From Strigamia acuminata (taxonomy: Eukaryota > Arthropoda > Chilopoda > Geophilomorpha > Linotaeniidae), in NCBI GenBank assembly GCA_949358305.1, contig OX442314.1:30675118-30739117 (forward strand): a DNA stretch of 64,000 bases, written 5' to 3'. Shown here piece by piece: positions 43,755 to 55,094 of the stretch. The position numbers and the translations under genes are program-made. The notes beneath the pieces were generated by a model, which was not told where the DNA came from, did not search any database, and was given only the letters and a program-made list of their open reading frames with translations. Within the stretch, counting starts at the first letter, position 1. Each line of letters opens with the position of its first letter.

Positions 43755-44397
43755 ATGAATGTGGGTTTTAATCTCTAATAGCAAAATAATTATTAAACAC
43801 TAGTCTTAAAAATTCACTCAATTTTAGAAATTTATTCTCATCCTTATTCTGGGCGTGATCGTCGCTGTACACTCAAAAAAAGACACAAAAGGAGCTGCAG
43901 CAAAACTGAAACCTTGTGGTGGAGGAGGCGGCAGTGGAACCAATGGAGGTTTTGGCTTTGGATACTCAAATGATCCAAACTGCAAAGGTGGTGGATCTGG
44001 AGGAGGCTCTGGTGGCGGTGGCGGCTCTGGGGGAGGCTCTGGTGGCGGATCTGGGGGAGGCTCTGCTGGCGGTGGCGGCTCTGGTGGCGGCTCTGGTGGA
44101 GGCTCTGGTGGCGGCTCTGGTGGAGGCTCTGGTGGCGGTGGCGGCTCTGGTGGCGGCTCTGGTGGCGGCTCTGGTGGCGGTGGCGGCTCTGGTGGAGGCT
44201 CTGGGGGCGGCTCTGGTGGAGGTTCTGGTGGCGGTGGCGGCTTTGGTGGAGGCTCTGGTGGTGGCTCTGGTGGAGGCTCTGCTGGAGGCTCTGGTGGCGG
44301 TGGCGGCTCTGGTGGAGGCTCTGGTGGATATGGATATGGGTATGGAGGAAATGAGGGATATGGATACGGATATGGAGGTGCGAAAAGACGTCGTTAA
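43755..44397 (+). CDS. GRP-7: secreted Gly/Ser protein
   Basis: Exon 1 is ATGAAT (43755-43760; donor GTGGGT) and exon 2 is 43828-44397, giving 191 residues. The signal peptide is MNKFILILILGVIVAVHS. The linker is KKDTKGAAAKLKPC, then the GGFGFGYSNDPNCKGG module, about 30 GGGS-type units with occasional Ala and one Phe, and a GYGYGYGG tail ending AKRRR. It is closest to GRP-5 and the ends of GRP-6, and looks intact. Confidence 0.8.
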
Positions 44398-44512
44398 TTC
44401 AGCACCGAATAACTACTTCCGAGGCCGCAAGCAGAAGCTTTAATGAAACCCTTTTCTATTTTTCAAAAAATCAACTTATAAACTAGATTATCATGTTTTT
44501 TCTTTCTGTATA

Positions 44513-45276
44513 CAGGGTGGAACAAAAGTCTGTTCCCCTCAAATATTTCCTGAGCAATTGCATCTAGGCCAACTTTGATGAAGCGATCGTATAGGAAGTT
44601 GGGTGAGAGCAATCCAATGATGTCATCAAATTTGACCTTGAAGGCCATTTTCAAGGTTATTCACTTGCTAACTTCTAAACCAATCAGGTTAGAGCAAAAA
44701 AGTCAATTACAAAGTTGTAGAGCATCATCAAATTAGTACTATCCAACTTATCTTAGTCATCTTAAGTTAAATGTTTTCCTTTTAAAAAGAAGACAAATCA
44801 GCTGAAATAAAGCCAGCCATTGTGACAAAACTTAAATTTCTATCACAAAAATACTGAATTACTTAAATAAACATATTCAAATGTGTATCATTATGCAAGT
44901 AAACAAGAACAACCACTGCCTTTTTTTAATGCCCTAATAATTATTTTATCACAAGAATAAAAAATTTCACTTTGCTGATTTTTTTCTGATTTGTCTCCTT
45001 TTGAAAAGGAAAACATTTAACTTAAGATGACTAAGATAAGTTGGATAGTACTAATTTGATGATGCTCTACAACTTTGTAATTGACTTTTTTGCTCTAACC
45101 TGATTGGTTTAGAAGTTAGCAAGTGAATAACCTTGAAAATGGCCTTCAAGGTCAAATTTGATGACATCATTGGATTGCTCTCACCCAACTTCCTATACGA
45201 TCGCTTCATCAAAGTTGGCCTAGATGCAATTGCTGAGGAAATATTTGAGGGGGGAACAGACTTTTGTTCCACCCTG
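44513..45276. mobile_element. MITE of the CAGGGTGGAACAAAAG family, copy 1
   Basis: 764 bp with inverted arms of about 300 bp (CAGGGTGGAACAAAAGTCTG and inverse) and TA flanks (44511-44512, 45277-45278). It is inserted into the GRP-7 3' flank, and the flank reads through at GRP-6 without it. Confidence 0.85.
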
Positions 45277-45658
45277 TATATTATATTCGTACGGTAATAT
45301 AGTCTACTACCGGTATATGTATTGTAAAATTAAATATTTGAACTTTTATGTCATTTTTAAAGAGGAGAGTCGCAAAAACTTTAACATTAATTAAAATAAC
45401 ATCAAATTATCATGCAAAAAAAATATTTTTGAGAGTACTTGTAGTTTAAAAAACTTTGTTTTTTCTGCATTTTTTAAAAAAAGGTAAAACTTGTATTAAA
45501 TAATTAGAAATTAAAAGTTAAATGCTAAAATTAGCAGTTCACTCACAGATGTGGCTGGTCAAGATCCTGAAAATGATTTCTTTTAAAAAATACCGTGAGA
45601 ATAAAACTTTTGAAACATATTTCAACACGTACAATACTAGTAATAATAATTCCATTAA

Positions 45659-46130
45659 CCAGTGTTGTATCGAACGAGAACTAATAGTTCGCGTTCGCGA
45701 ACTTAGTTCGTAGTTCGCGAACTACGAACGCGAACTAGTTCCCCGTTTTGAAAGAACGGGAAAAACGAACTACGTTCTAGTTCAGTTCTAGTTCAGTTCA
45801 GTTCTAGTTCAGTTCAGTTCTAGTTCAGTTCAGTTCTAGTTCAGTTCTAGTTCGTTCACCGGACGTTTTATGTCAGAGCCAATCATTGACGATTTCTTTA
45901 AGCATGGGGCTCGATTGGAGGAATTTATCCAACACACAAAATCGCGGTATTTTTGGAAATTTACGACTTTTTTCTCGATTTTCGAACACGTGGCGACAAT
46001 CGCCGAATTTTCGTTTTCGGTTTTTCGTCGCGTCACTGGTGTAGTGATCCAAAAATGTAGACCCAAACACCATAACAAACATGAGTTTTTCATTCATATG
46101 TTCATAGAACTTTATTTAATAAGTTTAATA
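45659..46130. mobile_element. hAT-like remnant with a GTTCTAGTTCA minisatellite
   Basis: It starts with CAGTGTTGTATCGAACGAG, a hAT-type terminus, then palindromic GTTCGCGAAC motifs and about seven GTTCTAGTTCAGTTCA units (about 45,775-45,855). The opposite terminus and target duplication are not found. It interrupts the GRP-7 3' flank between CCATTAAC and TATACTCCTT. Confidence 0.55.
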
Positions 46131-46191
46131 AGTATAATAAGTATACTCCTTCTTGACATATTGACATCTGAAGACAAGCGTGTTTTGAATT

Positions 46192-49100
46192 TTACTTTCG
46201 TCTTACAATGTAATCACACCTTTGATTTCTATGCCGCTCAAAATTCAATTGAATTCTGCGATGCATCTCTTGATGCGATCTGCGCAATACATTCAATAGT
46301 ACTCTGACATATTTCTCTGGATTGTTCTTGTCAAAAGGATTGGCATGTTTGATAATCCTTGGGTCGAAGGGTAATGTTACGATTCGTCCCGTGTTCAGCA
46401 GCATCGGGCTTGAGCCTGTTGCCGCCGAGACATTATTACGCATCGCGAACGCGAATTCGTCTAAATAACGTGGCCATTGCGTGTGCACATCTGTGTACAA
46501 AGCCAGCATGGTTTTGATGTCCCTATTGGCTCGCTCTGTCGGGTTCGCCTGGGCATGGTACGTGCTCGTATGAGCCGGGCGAATGTTGTACATTTCGCAA
46601 TACTGATTGTAAATATCGGAAACAAATTGTTTTCCGTTATCGCTCACAATCTTTTTGGGGTGTCCCCATCTGTTTGTAACAGATCTTAATTCTTGAACGC
46701 AATTAGCGCTCGTGGCTTTGGTCAAAGCCTTAATTTCAACGAACTTGGTACAATTGTCAATAATGACAAAGATATACTGGTTTTGGGACCTTCCCGCAGG
46801 TTTTGGGCCCATCAAGTCCATGTTAATACATTCCCAAGGATTGGTCATGTTGTGAGGCGTGTAGGGAGCTGCATGCCTTTTCTGTTGAATAGGCTTGTAC
46901 TGGGCACAGTGCGTGCAGCTTTTGACGTAGTTCCTGACACTTCTACTCATACCAGGCCAGAAATATATTAAACGAGTTTTTTCAAGCGTCTTACTCATCC
47001 CAGCGTGACCGCTTAGGGGGTGGCCATGACAAGCGAAGAGTACTCGTTTTACGAGTGCACTGGGTACAACGGCTTTAAAGCCATTTCCCGAATCGTTTAA
47101 TTCCTCTTCGAACGAAGGGTTAAAATAGATGATCATTTGATCACCATCTTTTTCTTTTCTGTCCAAACAATAGTTTTTGACTTTGTTTTTCCATTCTTTT
47201 ATTTCAGATTGTGGTATCCCAACAACCTTGTCATTCAATAAATATTCCCGAATGCGTTTGCATTCAGTATCTAGCAACTGAGCATCTATTATTTCTCTCC
47301 TTGTAGGAGGGACTTCCTTAAGTATTTCTGTCAATGCACTGTACAAGGTTTCTTGTACTTCCTCCCCCTCCCTTTCTTCAGAACATTCTTTAGAATTTTC
47401 TGAAAAATAGGAACGCATACTAGCCAAAAATTCTCGTTTTTCTGGGGCACGATTTAATGAAACAGAAGGATTTCCGTCCCATTCAGGCCAGTATTGTTTA
47501 ATTTCGACAGGTTCCACATGATCTCGAAGAGGAATGTCTTCCTCTGTTAGTGGGGCTCTAGAAAGTGCATCTGCAACTTGATTAGCAGCACCTTTTCGAA
47601 AAACAATTTTAAAATTTCCACATTGGATTCTTAAGGCCCATCGGCCAAATTTCCCAGATGGTTCAGGCGTTCGCATCAACCATTTCAGTGCTTCAGCATC
47701 TGACTCTAAAGTGAACGTACCATATTCGAGATATGGTTTGAATCGATCGATAGCCCACACAACTGCGAGACATTCGAGTTCCGGCGTTGTATAACGCTTC
47801 TCCGCTCCACGTAAAACTCTGCTTGCATAAGCTACAGGTCTGGGTACAGAAATGTTTTTCTGCTTCTTTTCATCGAATATATCGACGTCTTGGCAAAGGA
47901 CAGCTCCTAAGCCTTCGTGAGAGGCGTCAGTCATGACGACAAATGGCAGAGTCATGTCTGGTTTGTGTAGACAATTGTCGCCACAAAGTAGCTCTTTAAT
48001 TTTATTAAAAGCTTCTGTCTGCTCGTCTCCCCATTCAAATGGAGTTTTCTCATTCATCATACGTGTGTATGGTGCGGCAATAGTTCCGTGATTTGGAACA
48101 AACTTCCTGAAGAAGTTAGTCATGCCGTAAAAGCGCTGAATGTCTTTAGCACACGTGGGGGTGGGAAATTTCATAATCGCCGATATTTTATCGGGATCAC
48201 CGAAGAGACCTTCGGGTTTAATCCAGTGGCCCAAGAACTTTAATTCTGTACGCCCAAAACGAGATTTCGCTTTATTTATTGTCATGTTGGCTTGGTTAAG
48301 CCTTTCCAAAACATCTCGAACGTGTTTGAGATGATCATCCCAATTATCTGAATACACAATTACGTCATCCAAATAGACTAACGCGTAGTCTTGCAAAGCT
48401 GAGCCTAAAATACCTTCCATCAGACGCTGGAAGGTACAAGGCGCATTACAAAGGCCAAACGGCATTCGCACAAACTGATATGGACCATTTGGCGTGTAAA
48501 ATGCCGTCTTTGGACGATCTTCTTTACACATCTCGACTTGGTAGTAACCTTTGACAAGGTCAATTGACGTAAAATACCTAGCAGGACCAGTATTATGCAA
48601 TAAAAGGTCAATGCTTGGCATTTGTATTACTTCGACTTCGGTGATGGCATTCAGCCACCGGTAGTCGATACACATCCTATACGAGCCGTCAGGCTTCGCA
48701 ACAATGACTGGATGACTTATAAATGGCCCTTTGGCCTTTTCAATAAGCCCATCCTGTTCAAGTTCTGCAGCAAGTTTGGTCATAATGGCTCTTTTGGCCG
48801 GGTTATACATTCTATACTGCATTTTGGGCAATGAATGCCCTTCTTTGAACTTGATTCGATGCTGAGTCACGTTAGTGCACCCAACTTGATCACGAAATAC
48901 ATTTGGTATCGCGTTGATCACTTCGCGAAGTGCTAATCGTTGTTCTGGAGTGCAGTCGCTCTCCTCAACTAATTTCTCATCCCATGGTAACACGGGAATG
49001 TCTGTTAGCTCGATTGAGTCAACTGCAGTCGTTAGACTTTCTAAATACTCGAAAGTAATTCGATTCAACGGGGCAAGGGCCAAATTGGCTTCTTCCGACT

Positions 49101-49671
49101 CATAAGGGGCGGACCAATTAGGTTTATCTGCACAAGAGAACTCTTGTAGATGTGGATGCGGACTAATTTTCTGTCTGCGCATAAAATTGTGACCAAGTAT
49201 CAAGCCACACACTCGTTTTGCTAAAACGATGAAATTCATTGGTGTAAATTCATCAGCCCATTGCACGCACAAAGTTATTTGTCCGACAGGCTTGTGTGCT
49301 ACGCCTACAGCGTTAACCAACATGTTTCTGGGGGCCTCTTGTAAAAATTCGGGCAGAGCCTGAGTTTCAGACAAAAGTTGTTCTCCAATGTAACATTGAG
49401 ATGCTCCTGTATCCATGAGCGCGTTGTAGGTGAGCCCACCAATTGTGATCTTCATTCGAGGATCATCTTTATTATTACCCAAAGTAATATTGTGCAAATT
49501 ATTACCACCTATGACTCTGTTGAGTCGGCGGAGTCTACAGAATTTCTTCGTGTAGCACTTGTGAGGAAACAATGTCAGATTTTTTAATTGCTCCGTCATT
49601 TCTTGCAGATTCTCATCTACTCCGCCACTATGACTCGTGGCTATTTCAAGACAAGTTGTATCTACATCCAT
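46192..49671 (-). CDS. Gypsy-type Pol polyprotein with truncated end, 1,159 residues from first ATG
   Basis: The aspartic protease has DTGA at about residue 87-90. Reverse transcriptase has CIDYRWLN and YLDD. RNase H has TDASHEGLGAV. Integrase has an HHCC zinc region, MDLMGP, SDNGKQF and PTERANRD. The frame is open upstream of the ATG back to the gag frameshift site. The final codons after about 46,226 are not element sequence but the GRP-type 3' flank, so the integrase C-terminus and the 3' LTR are missing. The domains themselves show no stop. Confidence 0.88.
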   Translation of the reverse strand: MDVDTTCLEIATSHSGGVDENLQEMTEQLKNLTLFPHKCYTKKFCRLRRLNRVIGGNNLHNITLGNNKDDPRMKITIGGLTYNALMDTGASQCYIGEQLLSETQALPEFLQEAPRNMLVNAVGVAHKPVGQITLCVQWADEFTPMNFIVLAKRVCGLILGHNFMRRQKISPHPHLQEFSCADKPNWSAPYESEEANLALAPLNRITFEYLESLTTAVDSIELTDIPVLPWDEKLVEESDCTPEQRLALREVINAIPNVFRDQVGCTNVTQHRIKFKEGHSLPKMQYRMYNPAKRAIMTKLAAELEQDGLIEKAKGPFISHPVIVAKPDGSYRMCIDYRWLNAITEVEVIQMPSIDLLLHNTGPARYFTSIDLVKGYYQVEMCKEDRPKTAFYTPNGPYQFVRMPFGLCNAPCTFQRLMEGILGSALQDYALVYLDDVIVYSDNWDDHLKHVRDVLERLNQANMTINKAKSRFGRTELKFLGHWIKPEGLFGDPDKISAIMKFPTPTCAKDIQRFYGMTNFFRKFVPNHGTIAAPYTRMMNEKTPFEWGDEQTEAFNKIKELLCGDNCLHKPDMTLPFVVMTDASHEGLGAVLCQDVDIFDEKKQKNISVPRPVAYASRVLRGAEKRYTTPELECLAVVWAIDRFKPYLEYGTFTLESDAEALKWLMRTPEPSGKFGRWALRIQCGNFKIVFRKGAANQVADALSRAPLTEEDIPLRDHVEPVEIKQYWPEWDGNPSVSLNRAPEKREFLASMRSYFSENSKECSEEREGEEVQETLYSALTEILKEVPPTRREIIDAQLLDTECKRIREYLLNDKVVGIPQSEIKEWKNKVKNYCLDRKEKDGDQMIIYFNPSFEEELNDSGNGFKAVVPSALVKRVLFACHGHPLSGHAGMSKTLEKTRLIYFWPGMSRSVRNYVKSCTHCAQYKPIQQKRHAAPYTPHNMTNPWECINMDLMGPKPAGRSQNQYIFVIIDNCTKFVEIKALTKATSANCVQELRSVTNRWGHPKKIVSDNGKQFVSDIYNQYCEMYNIRPAHTSTYHAQANPTERANRDIKTMLALYTDVHTQWPRYLDEFAFAMRNNVSAATGSSPMLLNTGRIVTLPFDPRIIKHANPFDKNNPEKYVRVLLNVLRRSHQEMHRRIQLNFERHRNQRCDYIVRRK

Positions 49672-49736
49672 AAATAAAGTTTCCGATGCAGCATTAGCTA
49701 CTTCTGGGGGATGGAATAAACCTTCGTCCCCCGGAT

Positions 49737-51923
49737 CTAGTTTTTTGAACTAGTAGCACTTGAATCTGTCGATTCGGGCTTGATCAAAGTTTTGACCATT
49801 TCTGCCAACGAGTTGGTCAGCGAAGTTTGTAACTTATTTTCAAAAGTATTTAATTTCGCATCAAGTTTAGCATCTAGTGTTGCATCCAACACTTCTTGAG
49901 TTATCCACCTATTATTAGGCCGTTTAGAAGTCGGATCCACAGTCGGGGAATCCGGAGTACCACGTTTTTGTAACTCTTCAGAGTTGAAATTCGTACGTGG
50001 TTTTGGATTTGTACATTCCCGACGCATATGTCCGGGCTGTTTACAGTTATAGCAGACTAATTGACCACGTCTGGTCTGATCTACTACCCCATTTATTAGA
50101 TAAACGGCTTCACATTCCTCGGGTAACTCTTCATCACAGAAATTAAGTTGTTCTTGTGAATCTAAAGTTAGTGATTTAGCATTCGTCTTCGGTTGAGGAC
50201 GGTTATCAGTTTTCCGAGGTGGGAAAACAACTGGATTGGAATTATTTTCCTTTACTCCGTTAGCTGTACGACTGTACAAGCTTTTGCTTTTTGTTACAGC
50301 GTTATAAATCTCTGTTAGAGGTAAGTCCGCTAGGCCTTGCATATGCAAAAGCAAATCATTAGCAGGAGTTACACTCCCAATAAAAAGACTTCCAGCCCCT
50401 TTCGCGTCGAGGTTGTCTTGTAATATCCATAACTGGTAATATTTGTGCATAAAGTCGTAAAGACTTTCTGTTTCAAGTTGTCTCAACTTGGTTAGTTGGT
50501 TCGTCCGCTCTTGTCGAGTGGCCACGAACCTCTCTTTGAACGCTTGTTCAAATATATCCCAAGATGTGAAATCTCCTCTCCTTTCATGGAACCAACCATG
50601 CGCTTGCTCGGTTAGATAACCAGCAACGCCTTTAACAAGCATGTCATCGAGTGACATGTTTCGCAAGAAAGCGACATTTTTTACAATAGTGAGAAAGCGT
50701 TCGCTTTCATCTGCCTTTCCGGAGAATACAGGGATATCTGGGGGCTTCAAACTGTTAGTTTGAGGGACAATGGCGGAACTTTTTCCAGCCTGCATCAAAG
50801 TGTGCATGGTCGTGGCAATTGACGCGAGGTCATCAGCCGTCATTCCAAAGCTACTTGGAGGACGCGAATGGTCATTTGACGATCCACCAGTGTTTGATTG
50901 ACTCGAGTTATTTTGACTTGAGCCACCATTATTAGGGTTGAAATTATTCGACCCTCCCTGATTTGGTCTACTGTGGTTACCAAAGTTCGAATTACCTTGA
51001 TTCCCATAATTCGAATGATTATTAGAATTACCCCGATTGTTAAAATTCGGACGGTTGTTCGAATTTCCTGGACCACCAAAATTCGGACGGTAGTTCGAAT
51101 TACTTGGTGTCCCCTGATTCAAATAATTATTGGAATCTCCTTGCGTTTCAGGATTAGAAGGATTATTTAAATCATTCGTATCAATCAGGTTATTTGAGTT
51201 CGGAGGAACTGAGCGACCCTTTTGCATGTTATGTGCTGGATTAGAATTGTTTGCAAATCTAAAGTTTGGGTCGAAACGATTGTTTGGACCTCTTGTCGCA
51301 TTTAAATTTGAATTCAAATTTCCAGCGAGATTCGGACAGCTAGTTGATCCGTTGGGGAAGCTTGGAGTGGGGTTGGCCATATTAGGTGGACCCATATTCG
51401 CTCTGTTGAACGTATTCTCAAAGTTTCCGGGATTAGTAAATCCCCTTTGTTGGTTGCGAGCGAAGTTATTCGCTCGCAATCGTTGTTGGAAAGCACGATT
51501 AAAATCTCCTGGTGTCAAATTCGATTGATTTTGACGTGTAGGTTGTGCAGTTTTATTTCTATATCTAGAAATAGGCGTCGAAGGAGTGGGACTAAAATTA
51601 TTTAATCTTTGGCTGGCTGGGGAATTAGGTTGCTCCGACGTAGCACGACGCGCGTGCACAAAATCTAATACTTCGGTCAATGATCTAAATTGGTTTGGGT
51701 TCAAACCGTGATCCTGACAAAATAGTAGACCGCCTCGGCCTAAATGAGAACCTTCAGGAATGCATTCCTCTTCTCCCGGCGGAGTAGGTTCACGTGGAAT
51801 CCTATGTTCACCAGATGGTCCGGCTGTTTCATTTGAAACGCCATTGTGGACCGCGTGGTCTCCCACTTCTTCCATTCCATTAGGAACAGGTACAAACCCG
51901 GATAGATTCATTCCACCGGTCAA
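49737..51923 (-). CDS. Gypsy-type Gag, 728 residues
   Basis: The N-terminal half is Asn/Pro/Ser-rich low complexity. The central retrotransposon-gag domain includes HGWFHERRGDFTSWDIFEQ. One CCHC zinc knuckle (CYNCKQPGHMRREC) sits near residue 640. It stops at TAG 49739-49737, directly after a slippery heptamer. Confidence 0.85.
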   Translation of the reverse strand: MTGGMNLSGFVPVPNGMEEVGDHAVHNGVSNETAGPSGEHRIPREPTPPGEEECIPEGSHLGRGGLLFCQDHGLNPNQFRSLTEVLDFVHARRATSEQPNSPASQRLNNFSPTPSTPISRYRNKTAQPTRQNQSNLTPGDFNRAFQQRLRANNFARNQQRGFTNPGNFENTFNRANMGPPNMANPTPSFPNGSTSCPNLAGNLNSNLNATRGPNNRFDPNFRFANNSNPAHNMQKGRSVPPNSNNLIDTNDLNNPSNPETQGDSNNYLNQGTPSNSNYRPNFGGPGNSNNRPNFNNRGNSNNHSNYGNQGNSNFGNHSRPNQGGSNNFNPNNGGSSQNNSSQSNTGGSSNDHSRPPSSFGMTADDLASIATTMHTLMQAGKSSAIVPQTNSLKPPDIPVFSGKADESERFLTIVKNVAFLRNMSLDDMLVKGVAGYLTEQAHGWFHERRGDFTSWDIFEQAFKERFVATRQERTNQLTKLRQLETESLYDFMHKYYQLWILQDNLDAKGAGSLFIGSVTPANDLLLHMQGLADLPLTEIYNAVTKSKSLYSRTANGVKENNSNPVVFPPRKTDNRPQPKTNAKSLTLDSQEQLNFCDEELPEECEAVYLINGVVDQTRRGQLVCYNCKQPGHMRRECTNPKPRTNFNSEELQKRGTPDSPTVDPTSKRPNNRWITQEVLDATLDAKLDAKLNTFENKLQTSLTNSLAEMVKTLIKPESTDSSATSSKN
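49740..49746 (-). promoter_or_regulatory. -1 ribosomal frameshift site A AAA AAC
   Basis: On the minus strand gag reads TCA AAA AAC TAG. The heptamer is a canonical -1 slippery site, and a -1 shift enters the pol frame, which is open from here to the pol ATG and beyond. The GC-rich GATCCGGGGGACGAAGG follows at once and could contribute structure. Confidence 0.75.
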
Positions 51924-53150
51924 ACAAGTTCTTTCCTTACCGCGGGTGTTGATTGGTCAAGCATCAACGCTAGTCTCGCGAGAGTCCAATCTCATTCGAG
52001 ATTGGTGGAAATCACTAAGTTCGTGGAACCTTAATCTGGTCAGATTTCAGGGTTAAGACGTAGTCGCAAAACAACACGGATACTTTTCAAAGTATTCTAA
52101 ACATTGCCAAATTTATTTAATAAAAATGACCTTTTACGAGAATTTTAAAGTATTAAAACCCACAATATTAGTAAAGCGCGTCGAATCGTTTGAATCGATG
52201 GCTTCTCTGCACAACTTGGTTGCTAGGCAACACGACAGTGAGAATTTTCTTCGCTAAAAATTCGAATGGTATTCCATTCGTAAAATTCGATTCCAAGGTC
52301 TTGAAATCATGATTTTTAACCAACATTTTAATGTAGATTACATTTGTAAAATAAGGTAAACCATTTTGAAATAAAATATAAATTTTAATTCCTTTGAAAA
52401 ATATCAATTTTCTTTCTATTTATTTAGACAAATAAATTTAGGTTTAACTTGAAGTCTCAAGCAAAATTACTTATTTAGAATATTCCAAAAATAAAGCAAT
52501 TGTTAAATTGATAGAATTCTTTAAGAATTCCGTCAAAGTCGAACTTTTCAAAATTAGGCCCAACCGCGTGGTTTTGTCATATTGTCGACGACAAAATGAT
52601 GCCACCCGGGCGGGGTCAACCTTAACAAGTTCGGGCAAGACTTTTCCGTTCTCGGGGTTAGGCCTTTAGGCCTGACCACGCGGTAGAAATTATTATTTTG
52701 TTAAAACAAATAATTTCCACTGCGGAGAAAACAGAATAAAGTGAGTGACACTTATTATCTTTACAACAAGCTTTAAGACGAAAATAAAATATATTAGACA
52801 CTGATAAATCTCAAACGAAATTTATTTTCTACACACAAAAATCACCGTAAACGTTACACTACTCGAATTCATCATGGACATGCAAAACTTCAAATTTTAT
52901 TTAAAATTTGGCAGCCTATCTCGGTAGAACCTCCACTTGTGACAATTCTACTTTTGGGCTAATTTATTAGTCCTTTTTGAGATAGATAATTCGGTTTATA
53001 CAAGACGTTGCTAAGTTTAGCAACAACCTAACCGAGATAAGCTACAGAAGTCTTTACAAACATGAATACTTGATCGAATAGAAATAACTTACAGTTTTAG
53101 TGTGACATAACATATTTATTACTAAATAATAATGATAACAAAGATGGGTT
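51924..53150 (-). other. Gypsy leader and presumed 5' LTR boundary
   Basis: No gene. On the minus strand TGTCACAAG is followed by TGGAGGTTCTACCGAGAT (about 52,918-52,935), which looks like an LTR end followed by a primer site, but I cannot match the tRNA with certainty. With the 3' LTR gone the LTR cannot be verified by comparison. Confidence 0.35.
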
Positions 53151-54165
53151 CTTGACGCGTGTAAGCGGGCGGCATCAACTGGTTGAGGATCCGGGCGAAG
53201 CCAGAGGGATACGGCTGACTTGCGGCATCGTCACAAATATCGCTACGGAGACGTATTTGGTCCGCAGCATCGGTTATCTAAATATGCGAGGAGTCCTTCG
53301 CATAAACAGGAATATTCGGCAGAATATTCCATAATTCAAATGAACAAAAAGTAAAGTGGTTAAATGATTATAACAAATGAATTGTTATATAAATATTAAT
53401 TGGGCGGGGACCGTCACGACAATTGAGAGAACGTCGCGGGAGTTGTTGAGACTCCATCCGCCAGCATGCCTTACGACGACAAGATCTCGTGATCAGGCGC
53501 CGAGTATTTAATTGTGTGCTTTAACTCGCTATCGGTGGTACCAACCACCAGGTAAACATTTCTATGGACTTACCGGGTTTAAAAGATATTGCCAATACAG
53601 GATTACCAATGCCCGAGTAATTTGTTTAACACGACATATTTTATATATCGTTCACGAGTTACTAACCCGGAGGGTACAATGGGGCGGGGACCGTCACGAC
53701 GGTTGAGAGAACCATTGCGGGAGGATTTGACTCCTCCATCCGCCAGCATGCCTTACGATGGCGGGATCCACTGATCGAGCACCGGGTAAAATATTAATCG
53801 GCCACTGCCGTTGGATTACCATTATCCAGGTAGTTGTTTCTCGCAACATCTGAAGATATTACTCACGGGCTACCAACCCGGCGTGTTACCTGTACATTAG
53901 GCCTTTACCGACTTTTAACGAGCGGAAGGACCAATCGTAGAAAGACGGGAACCTGCGAGGGCTGTTTACAACAGCCATCCTGCAGCGGACTGAGGCCAGT
54001 TAGCTGAGGGACCTACTTTCATTTAGCAAGGTCGTACTGTATACGACCGTTATATTAAGCCACCGTACGAAATCCTACTGTCCCGTAGAACAGCTGGCTA
54101 ACGTTACGGGGCCATTTCATGCGAACGCATGTCTATTACCGGAGTTAGCCTTCCCGAAAAGGCCC
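53150..54165. repeat. Diverged tandem repeat of about 280 bp with conserved GC-rich modules
   Basis: Two clear copies start at about 53,401 and 53,683 with GGCGGGGACCGTCACGAC. They share TCCATCCGCCAGCATGCCTT, then GGTnnTACCA and an ACCCGG block. Weaker echoes lie at about 53,160 and 53,935. It probably belongs to the LTR or leader of the Gypsy element. Short paired segments suggest RNA structure. Confidence 0.6.
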
Positions 54166-54689
54166 TACAACAACAATAACAATAGTAATGAATACCGATT
54201 GTGGAGAGCTGAGGTGGCCTGATGTGTCGATAAGAAAGTGAGATCAAACGATAACAACAATTCAATTACAGACATATACAGTTATCAAGCCAGGGGGGTG
54301 AGAGGGTGAAAAACTGATGCTTATATAGTTCTGTAGAACTACTAGATTGGCGACAGCCAATCAGCATACGAATCGGCGGATTCGTGGGTCACTAGTCCGG
54401 ACCTAATATATGACTATGTCCAGATGGGCCCAGTTGGGGTCCGGAAGGGTCCAGTTGGTTCCCTTCGACAGGTAAGTAGCGTGGATATTGATTCAACAGA
54501 GTCAACATCATCAAGTAATTAATACTTAGTTTATATCGAATAAAATAGTTATATTTTATTCACCGTGTCTAAATAATTATTTATCACACTTTTTAGTTTT
54601 TATCGAGTTTGAATTATGCGCGTTTGGTAAACAGCGCCATCTGTTGTGAACATTGATAAATACGGATTTGTAATCATCACACTTTAACC

Positions 54690-55094
54690 TGCATTAATTC
54701 TCTCCTTGTTTTAATCTTTACCCATACCTTGTAAAATCCATACCCCAACTCGTATATTGTTCTACGACAGGTTTCTGTGGATACATGATTACCAACAACT
54801 TCACTCCGCTTAGCTGCAATTGCTCTTGTGCTATCACGTCAATTTTGTTTTATTAATCTGCGTAAGGAACTGTCATCATGTTTGGATGTTATTCTTGGCC
54901 CTCCAATTTTTGGTTTCACATTAACTATGGTATGCCACTTGTTTCAAAATGTATTATAATGTTTTGGCCTGTTGTTTTAAGTGGGGCGATCCAGGTTTTT
55001 ACTCGCTAAAATAGTTAATCTTAACAAATATATCACCGTTGAGATGCCTTATAGGACTTCTACTCAGCGGCCAAGGTTGACTAGGGGAAATGAT
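54690..55094 (-). mobile_element. Tc1-like transposase relic, reverse copy
   Basis: It matches 35,838-36,240 in reverse orientation, including the helix-turn-helix remains and the terminal AGGCATCTCAACGGTGAT region. Frames are broken. Confidence 0.6.

Noticed and set aside
44463-45272. Short conserved frames at 44,463-44,654 and 45,051-45,272, repeated near 58,200 and 59,300
   Set aside because: They are parts of the inverted arms of one MITE family; similarity is due to transposition, not protein constraint.
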